Below, one piece after another: positions 39,758-47,533 of a stretch of DNA of 64,000 nt (positions are counted from its first letter, which is position 1; each line of letters starts with the position of its first letter). The stretch spans positions 1,240,001-1,304,000 of the forward strand of contig NZ_CP138858.1 in assembly GCF_033878955.1 (NCBI RefSeq). Direction: 5' to 3'. Made by a program: the position numbers and the translations under genes. Under the pieces are notes generated by a model. The model was given only the letters and a program-made list of their open reading frames with translations. It did no database searches and was not told the DNA's origin. This stretch comes from Coraliomargarita algicola. GTDB lineage: Bacteria > Verrucomicrobiota > Verrucomicrobiia > Opitutales > Coraliomargaritaceae.

Positions 39758-40282
39758 ATGGCACGCAGCAACCCTTGGAAGCAGAAGCCCCGCCACACTC
39801 GGCACACCACATTGATCGTTGTTGAGGGCGATACCGAGTATGCTTTTATCCAATATCTAAAGGGACTCTGTGGACGAAACTGCGGCACCCGCGTAACAAT
39901 TGAAAACGCTCACGGAGGCGGCGGAGACTCCGTCTTAAAAAAAGCAATCCAGCTATGCCCGCCTTATGATGTTTGTCTCTGCCTGTATGACACCGACCGT
40001 ATGCCGACCGTCAAAGGTCACATCAATAAGGCGAAACGCTTGGCTATCATTGAAATTCAATCCGTCCCTTGCATCGAAGCACTGTTGCTTAAAATCCTAG
40101 AAAAACACGTGCCAGAAGAGACCGCCCAATGTAAACGTACCATGCAGCGTATTGTAGGCGAGAATAAGCTCACCACTAGCGTCACCTTCCAGCAATACTT
40201 CCCCCTCGATCTGTTGGAACAACAGCGCAGCAGCATCCAAGCGCTCGATCAATTGTTTCAATACATCAACCCCAAGGGCTAA
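39758..40282 (+). CDS. RloB-like TOPRIM-domain protein
   Basis: The 174-residue product has TOPRIM-type acidic residues: VVEGDTEYAF with Glu23, and CLYDTDR with Asp78 and Asp80. A later motif SVPCIEALLLKIL matches the NPCFE-like signature of RloB. TOPRIM proteins bind metal ions and act on nucleic acids. The 5' end has an N-terminal basic tail (PWKQKPRHTRHT), as expected for nucleic-acid binding. It is the second gene of a two-gene operon with the ATPase. AbiLii and RloB are relatives by pattern. It may be a defence effector, which is an inference. Confidence 0.7.
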   Translation: MARSNPWKQKPRHTRHTTLIVVEGDTEYAFIQYLKGLCGRNCGTRVTIENAHGGGGDSVLKKAIQLCPPYDVCLCLYDTDRMPTVKGHINKAKRLAIIEIQSVPCIEALLLKILEKHVPEETAQCKRTMQRIVGENKLTTSVTFQQYFPLDLLEQQRSSIQALDQLFQYINPKG

Positions 40283-40659
40283 CGACACACGATGATAACA
40301 GTAGTCTCAGACAACACAGTACAACAATGCTTGTAGTTTCCAGCGCACCGCTCAGAGTCGACGTCAACACACGCGCCGTGCCACTTGTCCGTCAGGGGAA
40401 TGCACATCAAGGGCGCGTCTTTTTTTACTCGGATTGTCGCGGATGTTCCGCATACGACTTTTGCTTTACGTCCAAACAAAAGCCCCCGCCTCTGAGAAGT
40501 CAGCGGATCACGGCCACATCCCTCTGACTTGTCTTTAATTTTCACATATTTTATGTATTTTCATTCTTCATAACTAAAAATGCATAAATTAATCCCACGC
40601 TTGCTATGCGCTGACCTCTGACCTCTGACCTCTGACCTCTGACCTCTGAATCATAGATA
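40283..40659. other. 377-bp gap with tandem repeat
   Basis: No gene was seen. The segment ends with five TGACCTC units at 40612-40646. Before that it is AT-rich. Confidence 0.5.
40612..40646. repeat. five tandem TGACCTC units
   Basis: The 7-base unit is repeated perfectly five times and followed by TGA. It borders the first copy of the HipA-remnant repeat. The repeat could vary in copy number. Confidence 0.9.
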
Positions 40660-41121
40660 ATCGTTTCAGTATCGTTTCAAAATAAGCTTAAAATTCTCAC
40701 TAAGTTACTGATTAAGAAACGCATAAGATTAAATAAGATCGTTTCACGTCTAGCAAAAAAAAGTTTTAGGCGAACTCATCGCCAATACTGATATGCACTG
40801 GGGCAACCTCAGCTTTTTCCTTCCGGAACAAAGCCCCTACCCGCTCGCGCCCGTTTACGACATGCTCCCCATGCGCTTCCGCCCCAGCAGCACCGGCGAA
40901 GTCATCGAACGCACTTTCGAGCCCACTCTCCCGAACCCTGAAGACCAAGCCGCCTGGCTCGAAATGCACCCACACGCAGTCAAGTTCTGGCAACGCATCA
41001 CCGAGCACGATAACGCCTCCAGCGAATTCCAAAAAATCGCCCAGCAAGCCATCCAATCGCTGCAGAATATTTACAAAATCGCCACCTCCTAATATTCAAA
41101 GTTCGATGTTCGACGTTCGAT
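40660..41121. repeat. direct repeat copy 1 carrying the HipA remnant
   Basis: This block begins ATCGTTTCAGTATCG, continues through a HipA 3' fragment and ends in three GTTCGA[T/C] units (41101-41121). The same order recurs at 43406-43759, where the HipA part has lost 42 codons or so. The two copies flank the TAC and RhuM genes in the same direction. Confidence 0.85.
40765..41092 (+). pseudogene. HipA-family kinase, 3' remnant (copy 1)
   Basis: From just after a TAG codon the frame reads KKVLGELIANTDMHWGNLSFF, then YPLAPVYDMLPMRFRP, which is the catalytic-loop and metal-binding part of HipA-type serine/threonine kinases, and ends QSLQNIYKIATS. The N-terminal two thirds of HipA, including the ATP-binding lobe, are missing. 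No HipB antitoxin is present. So it is a relic, not an active toxin. A second, more deleted copy is at 43500. Confidence 0.65.
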
Positions 41122-41148
41122 TGAGCTAAAAGATGAGTTGAACCGTGT

Positions 41149-41159
41149 ATTACGGTAAT
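41149..41159. promoter_or_regulatory. palindrome ATTACGGTAAT upstream of the TAC operon
   Basis: It is a perfect inverted repeat around a central G, about 120 bp upstream of the toxin start. Antitoxins of this class usually bind palindromes in their own promoter. Function is inferred from position. Confidence 0.3.
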
Positions 41160-41238
41160 TATATAGAACACAAAGCACTGAACATACCCTCACCGAAGAA
41201 AATCAAACCTTGACTTGAAATACGCAAACTGAAATGGC

Positions 41239-41248
41239 ATCATATGAT
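41239..41248. promoter_or_regulatory. palindrome ATCATATGAT, candidate antitoxin operator
   Basis: A perfect 10-bp inverted repeat lies 34 bp upstream of the toxin start, with GGC and ACC on either side. A TTGACT sequence at 41210 could be a -35 box, but no good -10 at normal spacing was seen. Confidence 0.4.
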
Positions 41249-41281
41249 ACCAAAATCAACCAAGGCGTATTATGAAGCAAA

Positions 41282-41674
41282 ATGCACACACGACAGAAAC
41301 CCAGCCGGAAAGAACTCCACCAGCGTCTCAGCGAAGCCGCTGCGGCGATGGAATCGGGGCGGCGTGCCATTGCCGATAGTCGCCATGATCGACGTAAAAC
41401 TGCCATCGCACTCCAAGCTTTCGACCTCGACGAGGCAGGCTTCTGGCAATTGATCTACGAGTGCATACAGATCGCTCTAGAAGATCCCAAGGGTTGCTAC
41501 CGACAGCCCTTTCCCGCAAAATCCACCAAGTCCAAAGAGGCTAAAAATCTCTACATGTGGGCTTTTTCCGTATTTCACGATGAACGCGAATTACAGATCT
41601 ATTTTAAGTTTTGCTTAAAGAAACAAGCCGACGGCTTGCATTATTTACATATCAGCTGCCATGAAAGCAACTAA
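41282..41674 (+). CDS. toxin of a TAC system, MqsR/RelE-fold candidate
   Basis: The 130-residue product starts with a basic helix (MHTRQKPSRKELHQRLSEA), followed by FDLDEAGFWQLIYECIQIAL and a beta-rich end (LYMWAFSVFHDE, IYFKFCLKK, LHYLHISCHES). The order, helix then beta hairpins with a final short strand, is like MqsR-type mRNA-cleaving toxins of the RelE superfamily; sequence similarity is too low to be certain. Its end overlaps the antitoxin start by 14 bases, which implies translational coupling. The strongest evidence is the context: an MqsA-like antitoxin and a SecB-like gene follow. It could be another kind of toxin. Confidence 0.5.
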   Translation: MHTRQKPSRKELHQRLSEAAAAMESGRRAIADSRHDRRKTAIALQAFDLDEAGFWQLIYECIQIALEDPKGCYRQPFPAKSTKSKEAKNLYMWAFSVFHDERELQIYFKFCLKKQADGLHYLHISCHESN

Positions 41675-42323
41675 GACACGTTTCAAACAACTCCCTCGCG
41701 TCAAGCAAGTGCTACCTTCGCAATGCTTGAGCTGCGACAGCGAAATTGGCTATACACCACGTGAAACTACACAAGACATCGAGTTTCGCGGCGAACTGTT
41801 TCCGATCACCTACACACACTTGGCCTGCCCAGAATGCGGCGAAGCGATCTTGAGTGACGAGCAAATCGTCGCTCAACTCAAAAGCTTAGTGGCCGCGTAT
41901 CAACAGAAACACGGCCTATTGACTGCCGAGGAAATGATCCAGCGCCGTCAAGCGCTCGGCTTCAAAAGCCAGCGCCAGCTGCTGGATGCCGCGCCTGAAA
42001 TTAAGCCAGCCACCTTGAAGCGTCTCGAAGCAGGCCAGCGGGTGCAAGACGCCAGCACCGATCTCGCGTTCCGTTCCGTGCTCCAGCACCTGGAGATCGT
42101 AAAGCGCAAACAACGCATGCAGGCATTGAAACTATCTGAGCCCACAGTGATGCGCACGGAAACTAGCAATATCATACACCATTCGCATTGGGATGCTGGC
42201 CATCTCCTAAAAGTAGCCAGCCTCACTGTAGCCTGCGTGCTGCCCCTCGCCGCTCAAAACAAACACACGCGTAAACAAACCACCTCTAAATCACCGACTG
42301 TGGTGAACTACTCATCATGCTAA
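41661..42323 (+). CDS. MqsA-like zinc-finger/HTH antitoxin with C-terminal chaperone-dependence region
   Basis: The 220-residue product has an N-terminal zinc finger (QCLSCDSE and CPECGEAIL, two CxxC pairs separated by about 34 residues with RGELFPITY between them), as in MqsA/YgiT. A helix-turn-helix follows at about residues 88-145 (EMIQRRQALGFKSQRQLL, ATLKRLEAGQ). MqsA is about 131 residues, so about 70 residues are extra. This tail contains a hydrophobic stretch (WDAGHLLKVASLTVACVLPL) and a basic, polar end. In toxin-antitoxin-chaperone systems such a tail is the chaperone-addiction region recognised by a SecB-like protein. The gene overlaps toxin and chaperone genes on both sides. Confidence 0.75.
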   Translation: MKATKTRFKQLPRVKQVLPSQCLSCDSEIGYTPRETTQDIEFRGELFPITYTHLACPECGEAILSDEQIVAQLKSLVAAYQQKHGLLTAEEMIQRRQALGFKSQRQLLDAAPEIKPATLKRLEAGQRVQDASTDLAFRSVLQHLEIVKRKQRMQALKLSEPTVMRTETSNIIHHSHWDAGHLLKVASLTVACVLPLAAQNKHTRKQTTSKSPTVVNYSSC

Positions 42324-42748
42324 GCCCAATCCAACTCAAGAAGCACGATTTCGCTGAAATTAGTATCGTAGCGAACCCGGAGGTTGATGACAGCAAAGCA
42401 TCCGATGTCACTTGCGCATGCCGCCATCAATTTGGAGCCGGCCCTAACGACGACAAGCAGTTGACCTGGATGGCTCGCTTACGCTTAGAGCTTCTCAAGC
42501 CCGAGGAGTCCGATACAGTATGTCTCTACACTGGCGCCATTGAAGTTTTCGGCGAATTCGAGATCCACCCCGACCTCCCCGAGAACGAACGTGCCAAGCA
42601 CATACATATTAGTGGCGGAGCAATGCTCTATAGTGCGATACGCGAAATGGCCACCCTACTCACCGCCCGCAGCATCCACGGCGTCATTGAGCTACCTAGC
42701 ATTGATCCTAGAGTCTTTCTGCCCAAACAGCCTGAATCTAGCACATGA
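42317..42748 (+). CDS. SecB-like chaperone of a TAC system
   Basis: The 143-residue product resembles SecB and solitary SecB-like proteins: strand pattern ARLRLELLK and YTGAIEVFGEFEI, then GGAMLYSAIREMATLL and GVIELPSIDPRVFLP, the place where SecB has its ..LFPYARE and PVNF motifs. SecB proteins keep clients unfolded for export; TAC-linked ones bind the antitoxin tail and protect it from degradation. The start overlaps the antitoxin stop (ATGCTAA), so the three genes are coupled. It is not near sec genes, which supports a TA role instead of general export. It ends with a polar tail. Confidence 0.75.
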   Translation: MLSPIQLKKHDFAEISIVANPEVDDSKASDVTCACRHQFGAGPNDDKQLTWMARLRLELLKPEESDTVCLYTGAIEVFGEFEIHPDLPENERAKHIHISGGAMLYSAIREMATLLTARSIHGVIELPSIDPRVFLPKQPESST

Positions 42749-42831
42749 CTTGGTCGTAAGGGATCGTAAAACTATCAAGCCCTAGTCATACTAATCCCGC
42801 CAAATGAAGCCACCAGGCGCTCCTGAGACCG

Positions 42832-43341
42832 ATGCCTAAGATAAAGTCGAAATCTCTTAAAGAAGCCTCCATCACCCGCTCTTCAGCGGTGGAATACCTG
42901 ACGTTTGTAACCGCAACGGGTCAGGGCGGCGTAGAAGCTATCTATGCGGACGAGGATGTTTGGCTGAGCCAGAAAATGATGGGCGTGCTCTACGACGTGA
43001 ACGTGAGGACCATCAACGAGCACCTGAAGAAGATCTTCGCCGACAACGAGCTAACAGAAGGTTCAGTTATCCGGAAATTCCGGATAACTGCCACCGATGG
43101 CAAAACCTACAATACCCAACACTATAACCTCAGCGCGATCATCGCCGTCGGCTACAAGGTCAACTCAGAGCGCGCCGTGCAATTCCGTAAGTGGGCGACG
43201 ACTGTTGTTAAAGAATACACGGTCAAAGGCTACGCGATGGACGACGAACGTCTCAAGGAGGGCGGCACGGTTCTCACTAAAAAATATTTTGAAGAGCAAC
43301 TCCAGCGCGTCCGTGAAGTCCGCCTGAGCATTCAACAGTAG
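42832..43341 (+). CDS. RhuM-family protein, C-terminally truncated
   Basis: The 169-residue product matches the N-terminal half of RhuM-type proteins (WLSQKMMGVLYDVNVRTI, NEHLKKIF, FRITATDGKTYNTQHYNL, VQFRKWATTVVKEYTVKGY). Full-length members are about 330 residues; this frame stops after REVRLSIQQ, at the point where the conserved RFYQK-type segment should begin. A hairpin follows the stop at once, so an insertion or deletion probably cut the gene. RhuM genes often lie in genomic islands and near defence genes. Function of the family is unclear. The start has no clear ribosome-binding site. Confidence 0.75.
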   Translation: MPKIKSKSLKEASITRSSAVEYLTFVTATGQGGVEAIYADEDVWLSQKMMGVLYDVNVRTINEHLKKIFADNELTEGSVIRKFRITATDGKTYNTQHYNLSAIIAVGYKVNSERAVQFRKWATTVVKEYTVKGYAMDDERLKEGGTVLTKKYFEEQLQRVREVRLSIQQ

Positions 43342-43360
43342 CGGGAGCATCTTGCTCCCG
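43342..43360. repeat. perfect hairpin CGGGAGCA-TCT-TGCTCCCG
   Basis: An 8-bp perfect stem with a 3-base loop starts right after the RhuM stop. It may be a REP-type element that ended the gene, or a terminator without a U tract. It is not repeated elsewhere in the window as far as can be seen. Confidence 0.6.
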
Positions 43361-43405
43361 ACTCGAGCAAATCGATGAGCTATCAGCCCTCGCCCGCCTC
43401 AAACT

Positions 43406-43759
43406 ATCGTTTCAGTATCGTTTCAAAATAAACTTTAAATTCTCACTAAGTTACTAATTAAGAGAGGCATAAGGTTTAATAAGATCGTTTCACGTCTGGC
43501 AAAAAAAAGTTCCAGGCGAGCTCATCGCCAATACTGATATGCACTGGGGCAACCTCAGCTTTTTCCTTCCGGAACAAAGCCCCTACCCGCTCGCGCCTGT
43601 TAACGACATGCTGCCCATGCGTTTCCGCCCCAGCAGCACCGAACCCCCAGACATCAGTTCCGACTTCAAGACCATCGCCAACGAAGCCATCCAATCGCTG
43701 CAGAATATTTACAAAATCGCACCCTCCTAATATTCAAAGTTCGACGTTCGACGTTCGAC
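43406..43759. repeat. direct repeat copy 2 carrying the HipA remnant
   Basis: It starts with the same ATCGTTTCAGTATCG and ends with GTTCGAC units (43739-43759), as in copy 1 at 40660. It is shorter by about 110 bases because an internal part of the HipA fragment is missing. Confidence 0.85.
43500..43730 (+). pseudogene. HipA-family kinase, 3' remnant (copy 2, internally deleted)
   Basis: The frame reads GELIANTDMHWGNLSFF and YPLAPVNDMLPMRFRP, then jumps to SDFKTIANEAIQSLQNIYK. The part between the RPSST segment and the terminal helix that copy 1 still has is missing. One changed residue is PVND instead of PVYD. It is a relic like copy 1. Confidence 0.65.
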
Positions 43760-44084
43760 GTTCTCCCACCATGTCCAGAACCTTCGATATCGTCGCTGAG
43801 CTGGCCGGCCTCAAAGGGCTACGCTAGCCCCCAAGGGCATATTAAAGCACCCTATAGGCGAGAAAAGAGAGCCAAGACCGACTAGGACTTCACAAACTAC
43901 AAAATTCTAATTTTCCCCAGCCTCCCCAGCTCTAGCGCAGCGGTTGTAAAAAAATCCATTCGTTACGGCATGGTGCTAAAGCGGCACGCGAGTAACTTTC
44001 CTTTTTCAAGCTTCTCCCATGACCGACAACAGCATCGTCCAGATCATCCTTCAAATTTATCTCAGACCAGGAGAGACACGCTGC
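43754..44084. other. 331-bp gap after the repeat
   Basis: A short open frame at 43771-43827 (MSRTFDIVAELAGLKGLR) with no ribosome-binding site looks like the start of a truncated gene. Nothing else was recognised. Confidence 0.35.
43771..43827 (+). pseudogene. possible N-terminal gene remnant, 18 codons
   Basis: The frame MSRTFDIVAELAGLKGLR ends in TAG and is followed by non-coding sequence. It lies directly after the repeat. It could be the first codons of a gene interrupted by the rearrangement, or chance. Confidence 0.25.
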
Positions 44085-44774
44085 TTATTTCGCGCTCTCC
44101 CAAGGCGCCTCGACCACTTTGTAGCCGTCTGGCGTTTTTCGAAACAGGATGCCATCGACATCCAAGTATTCAATATCCTGATACCAGATGGAGGTCGCAT
44201 CTTCCGGCAATGATTTCGTCAAAGCTCCGATCGGCTGTTCCACCCAGACCAAGCCCTCGGGCGTATTCTTAAAAAATGCGCCTTCACGTATCAAAAGCTC
44301 CTGCTCGCCCTGCCAGACAGACAACTCTACAGTGCCAGGCACCGGCACGGCTGAATTGACTACCACAGGCCCATTTTGCACCACAACGGGTGCTTCGACC
44401 ACGATATACCCATTCGGTGCCTTCCGGTAATATACATCGCCATGGCAGTAATACGTATAGCCGTTAATGACCCGACGTGAATGCCCCGGTGGCAATGAGT
44501 GGACCACGGCGCCGCGCGGTGCTTTAGTCACCACATAACCGTGCTTCGTGTGCTTGTAAAAGACACCACTACGGTAACGGAAACTAAACCCACCCACCTT
44601 CACTTCGACCGCTCCCGCAGGTGGCTGAATGCCAATAAAAGCTCCAATGCTAGGGCCATGCGAAGCATGCTTGGCTGGCGCGGGAGACGGCGGCTTTGCG
44701 GCAAGAATCGTCGTTGAGATGGGGGCAAGGATTAAGCTGAGTAAGAGGGCTTTCTGAACGTTTTTATGTTTCAT
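44085..44774 (-). CDS. secreted DUF6515-like protein
   Basis: The 229-residue product has a signal peptide (KALLLSLILAPISTTILAA). It contains repeated short units: VFYKHTKHGYVVTKAP, VYYRKAPNGYIVVEAP, AFFKNTPEGLVWVEQP and LFRKTPDGYKVVEAP, so four copies of [V/A/L]-[F/Y]-x-K/R-x(3)-G-[Y/L]-[V/I]-V-x-x-[A/Q]-P. This pattern fits the DUF6515 family, which has no known function. It is a single gene on the minus strand between the island and the sensor kinase genes. No partner gene is obvious. Confidence 0.65.
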   Translation of the reverse strand: MKHKNVQKALLLSLILAPISTTILAAKPPSPAPAKHASHGPSIGAFIGIQPPAGAVEVKVGGFSFRYRSGVFYKHTKHGYVVTKAPRGAVVHSLPPGHSRRVINGYTYYCHGDVYYRKAPNGYIVVEAPVVVQNGPVVVNSAVPVPGTVELSVWQGEQELLIREGAFFKNTPEGLVWVEQPIGALTKSLPEDATSIWYQDIEYLDVDGILFRKTPDGYKVVEAPWESAK

Positions 44775-44885
44775 CTTTTGTATCGTTTAAACAGTCCGGA
44801 ATTGGACCGTTCACTATGAGATAGCTTCAGCATTAGATTTGTTGCATTACGATTTTGCCATAAAACACCCCATCTGCTCTAAAGA

Positions 44886-46434
44886 TCAGCTCTGCGGGAG
44901 ACTTAGTGTAAACGAAATCATCCCCTCGCGATAAGGGTTCAGCACTAAATCGCCTCCGTGCGCACGGGCGATCTCCCGAGCCATACTTAGCCCGAGCCCT
45001 GAACCCGCAGTCGTGCGCGATTGATCGACTCGATGAAAACGCTCAAAAACCTGCTCTCGATCCACATCGGGAATATCACTCGCACTGTTCTCAATCGTAA
45101 ACCGCACAACAGCAGCATCCGACTTGAGTGAGAGCCGGACAAGCCCATCTGCCTGCGTGTACTTGGCCGCATTCGATGTCATATTGCGCAAAGCTTGATG
45201 CAACAGCGCCTGATCTGCTGCAATCACCACCTCATCTACAGCCCGTAACTCGACCGTCAACTGTGGTGCCATAATCTCCAGGTCTTCCACCGAAGCATGG
45301 ATCAATTCTGTAAAATTGACAGTTTCCCGATTCAGTTTCAAGCGCCCTTCGTCGGCATGCGCCAAAAGTAAAAGTTTCTGTACCACCGCTTTAAGGTTAC
45401 TCAACTCCCCCAGCAACATGCTGTAGCGCTGCTGCTCAAGCGACCCGGTCTCAGATGCTTGAATCGCATTATCCAACTCCCCTTGTAAGATCGTGAGCGG
45501 AGTTTGTAGTTCATGCGCCGCGTCGGCGCTGAAGCGCACCGCTTGGCGATAACTCTTCTCCAAACGGTCCAGCATGTCGTTGCAGACCCGCACCAGTCGC
45601 TCCAGCTCCGCATCATGCCCCACCATCGGAATACGCCGATCCAAGCCCTTTGCGGTAATGCCTTCGGCCGTGTCGGCAATCACAGCCACCGGACGCATCG
45701 CGCGCCCAGCCAAAAACCAACCAGCTAGCGCGAGTAAAATCAATCCAACCGGCACCGCGATAAAGAAGGCTGCTTGAAAGCCCTTGATGTCGTGGTAAAA
45801 AACCTCCATGTCCATCGCCATCACAAGGAGCATCGACTTGTATTGGTAAATCCCCACTCGCCAACTACCATCAGCGGCCTCTAAGGTCTGAAAAACAACC
45901 TCCCCCATTATGGGTGGCCCCTTCGGCCGGCGTGGCGGCACGGCGCCTTGCTTCACCGCTTCCGCCATAGTGATGACACTGTCACCATTCAGGTCCAATA
46001 GGTACAAAGTCCCCCGCGGCCCCATCAAATTCATCTAGAGTCACATGACCATCTTTGTTGCGATCCAGGCGATTAATCAGCGGCACCTCAAAATCCTCAC
46101 GCCTGGCTTCGGGCTTTAAACTAACAGCAAGCCCCTTCAACTCAGTTGGAGCATTTTCGGAAAAAAAACGAGCCTCCCCCACCACACAAAATGCGATCCG
46201 TGACCTCGCCTGGTCCCCGTAAATAAAGTCCAGCGACTTCTGAAAATTCTCCCAATAATCGTGTGGTCGTGGTCCGCGCAAGGACGATTCTGCTAAGGTA
46301 CGGATTTCCTGATCCATTCGGTCGATCCCGGCCCTATAATTAAAGGCGAAGAATAATGTCCCGAATGCGGTCAACAAAGTGCCGGAGATCGCCAATGACA
46401 ACAGCGCGATCTTTAGTTTGAATGAAAGTTTCAT
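44886..46434 (-). pseudogene. sensor histidine kinase with EF-hand-like periplasmic loops, frameshifted
   Basis: The 5' frame (45982-46434) has a transmembrane start (LKIALLSLAISGTLLTAFG) and a periplasmic part ending RLDRNKDGHVTLDEFDG. The other frame (44886-46034) goes on with GPRGTLYLLDLNGDSVITMAEA, a second transmembrane segment, a HAMP-like linker, phospho-acceptor FSADAAHELQTPLT and an ATPase domain with GSGLGLSMAREIARAHGG. Deleting one C of the C4 run at 46020-46023 gives DEFDGPRGTLYLLDLNGD and joins the frames. The periplasmic part then has two EF-hand-like loops, RNKDGHVT and LNGDSVIT, so it may sense calcium. The pair with the response regulator overlaps it by 4 bases. The break may be a sequencing error. 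Confidence 0.75.
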
Positions 46435-47105
46435 GTGAGCATACGAAAACGGTACCCCACTCCACGCACGCTTTCGATAAATGATTCACTGTCGGGTGGG
46501 TCGATCTTACTGCGCACACGGCGCACATACACATCCACCACATTCGTCTGCGGATCGAAGTCATAGCCCCAAACATTTTCGAGCAACTGAGTCCGCGAAT
46601 AAACACGCCCCGGTGAGCGCATCAACAATTCAAGCAAATTAAACTCACGACTGGTCAACTCCAACTTCTCCTCGCCCCGCCGCACTTCACGCGTGATCAA
46701 ATTCAGCATTAGCTCGCCCTGATGCATCACGCTCAATGGCTCCCCGCTGATACGACGACTCACAGCTATGATCCGCGCGATCAACTCCTCCATGTAAAAT
46801 GGCTTGGGCAAATAATCATCAGCCCCGAGATTCAAACCTTCCACCCGCTCATTCAATCCGCTTCGGGCCGTCAACAAGATCACTGGCACAGTGTTTTTGG
46901 CTTCGCGCAAACCACGCAGAATACTCAATCCATCTCGCCCCGGCAACATAATGTCCAAAAGTATAATATCGTAAGCCTCCGATGAAGCCAAATCGTAGCC
47001 CGCATCGCCATCGTGACGTACGTCCACGACATAGCACTGCTCCTTGAGCCCCTTCTGAATGAAAGAGGCGATCTTACGATCATCTTCAACTACCAAGATT
47101 TTCAT
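46431..47105 (-). CDS. OmpR/PhoB-family response regulator
   Basis: The start is set at the ATG at 47105 (MKILVVEDDRKIASF); the frame opens with GTG at 47120. The receiver domain has DD at residues 8-9, phospho-acceptor in ILLDIMLPGRDG and lysine in LPKPF. The C-terminal winged helix is seen in LTSREFNLLELLMRSPGRV and VDVYVRRVRSKID. The stop overlaps the sensor kinase start (46434), so the two are translated together. It is close to QseB/CusR-type regulators. The neighbouring EF-hand lipoprotein and flavoprotein genes on the plus strand are possible targets. Confidence 0.85.
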   Translation of the reverse strand: MKILVVEDDRKIASFIQKGLKEQCYVVDVRHDGDAGYDLASSEAYDIILLDIMLPGRDGLSILRGLREAKNTVPVILLTARSGLNERVEGLNLGADDYLPKPFYMEELIARIIAVSRRISGEPLSVMHQGELMLNLITREVRRGEEKLELTSREFNLLELLMRSPGRVYSRTQLLENVWGYDFDPQTNVVDVYVRRVRSKIDPPDSESFIESVRGVGYRFRMLT

Positions 47106-47260
47106 TCGCCCAGTTTGCACTGAATAAAGAAGCCATGCGATTCATTAATCATTACAATAGCTTCATTTTTCTACATCTCTAACTGTCATTTTTCTATGCT
47201 CTAATACGAACATCAGCCAGTGCACAACGCACTGAGCCGAAAATCACCTAAAGGAAGCAA

Positions 47261-47524
47261 ATGAATCACAAATACCTTGTAATACTTCTTCTCACAGCAG
47301 GTATCTCCGTAACAGCTTGCGCCAAAAACCCAGGCCCAGACGGCAAGCGCCCCAAACCACCGACTCCTGAAGAGTTCATCCAAAAGCTCGATAAAGATGG
47401 CGACGGAAAAGTCTCCCAGGAAGAATTCGACGGACCCGACGAACATTTCACGCAAAGTGATACAAACAACGACGGCTACATAAGCTTGGATGAAGTGCCC
47501 TCAGGCCCTCCTCCTCGCAAGTAA
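47261..47524 (+). CDS. small EF-hand lipoprotein
   Basis: The 87-residue product starts MNHKYLVILLLTAGISVTAC; VTAC fits a lipobox, so it may be a lipoprotein. Two EF-hand loops follow: LDKDGDGKVSQEEF and SDTNNDGYISLDEV. Pro-rich segments (PDGKRPKPPTPEEF, PSGPPPRK) flank them. The ribosome-binding sequence AAAGGAAG lies 6 bases before the ATG. A strong terminator follows. EF-hands bind calcium. It is divergent from the response regulator gene, which fits a calcium-linked function. Confidence 0.7.
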   Translation: MNHKYLVILLLTAGISVTACAKNPGPDGKRPKPPTPEEFIQKLDKDGDGKVSQEEFDGPDEHFTQSDTNNDGYISLDEVPSGPPPRK

Positions 47525-47533
47525 AACAAAAAA

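Noticed and set aside
40612..40646. Tandem TGACCTC units as a CRISPR array
   Set aside because: The units are 7 bases with no spacers between them, and no cas genes are near.
40765..41092. Functional HipA toxin
   Set aside because: The N-terminal kinase lobe and the HipB partner are missing and an in-frame stop precedes the fragment.
41210..41248. Standard sigma-70 promoter for the TAC operon
   Set aside because: TTGACT is present, but no -10-like hexamer lies at 16-18 bases; TATGAT is 27 bases away.
40660..43759. Integron or cassette array
   Set aside because: The repeated block is a gene fragment and not an attC site, and no integrase gene is present.
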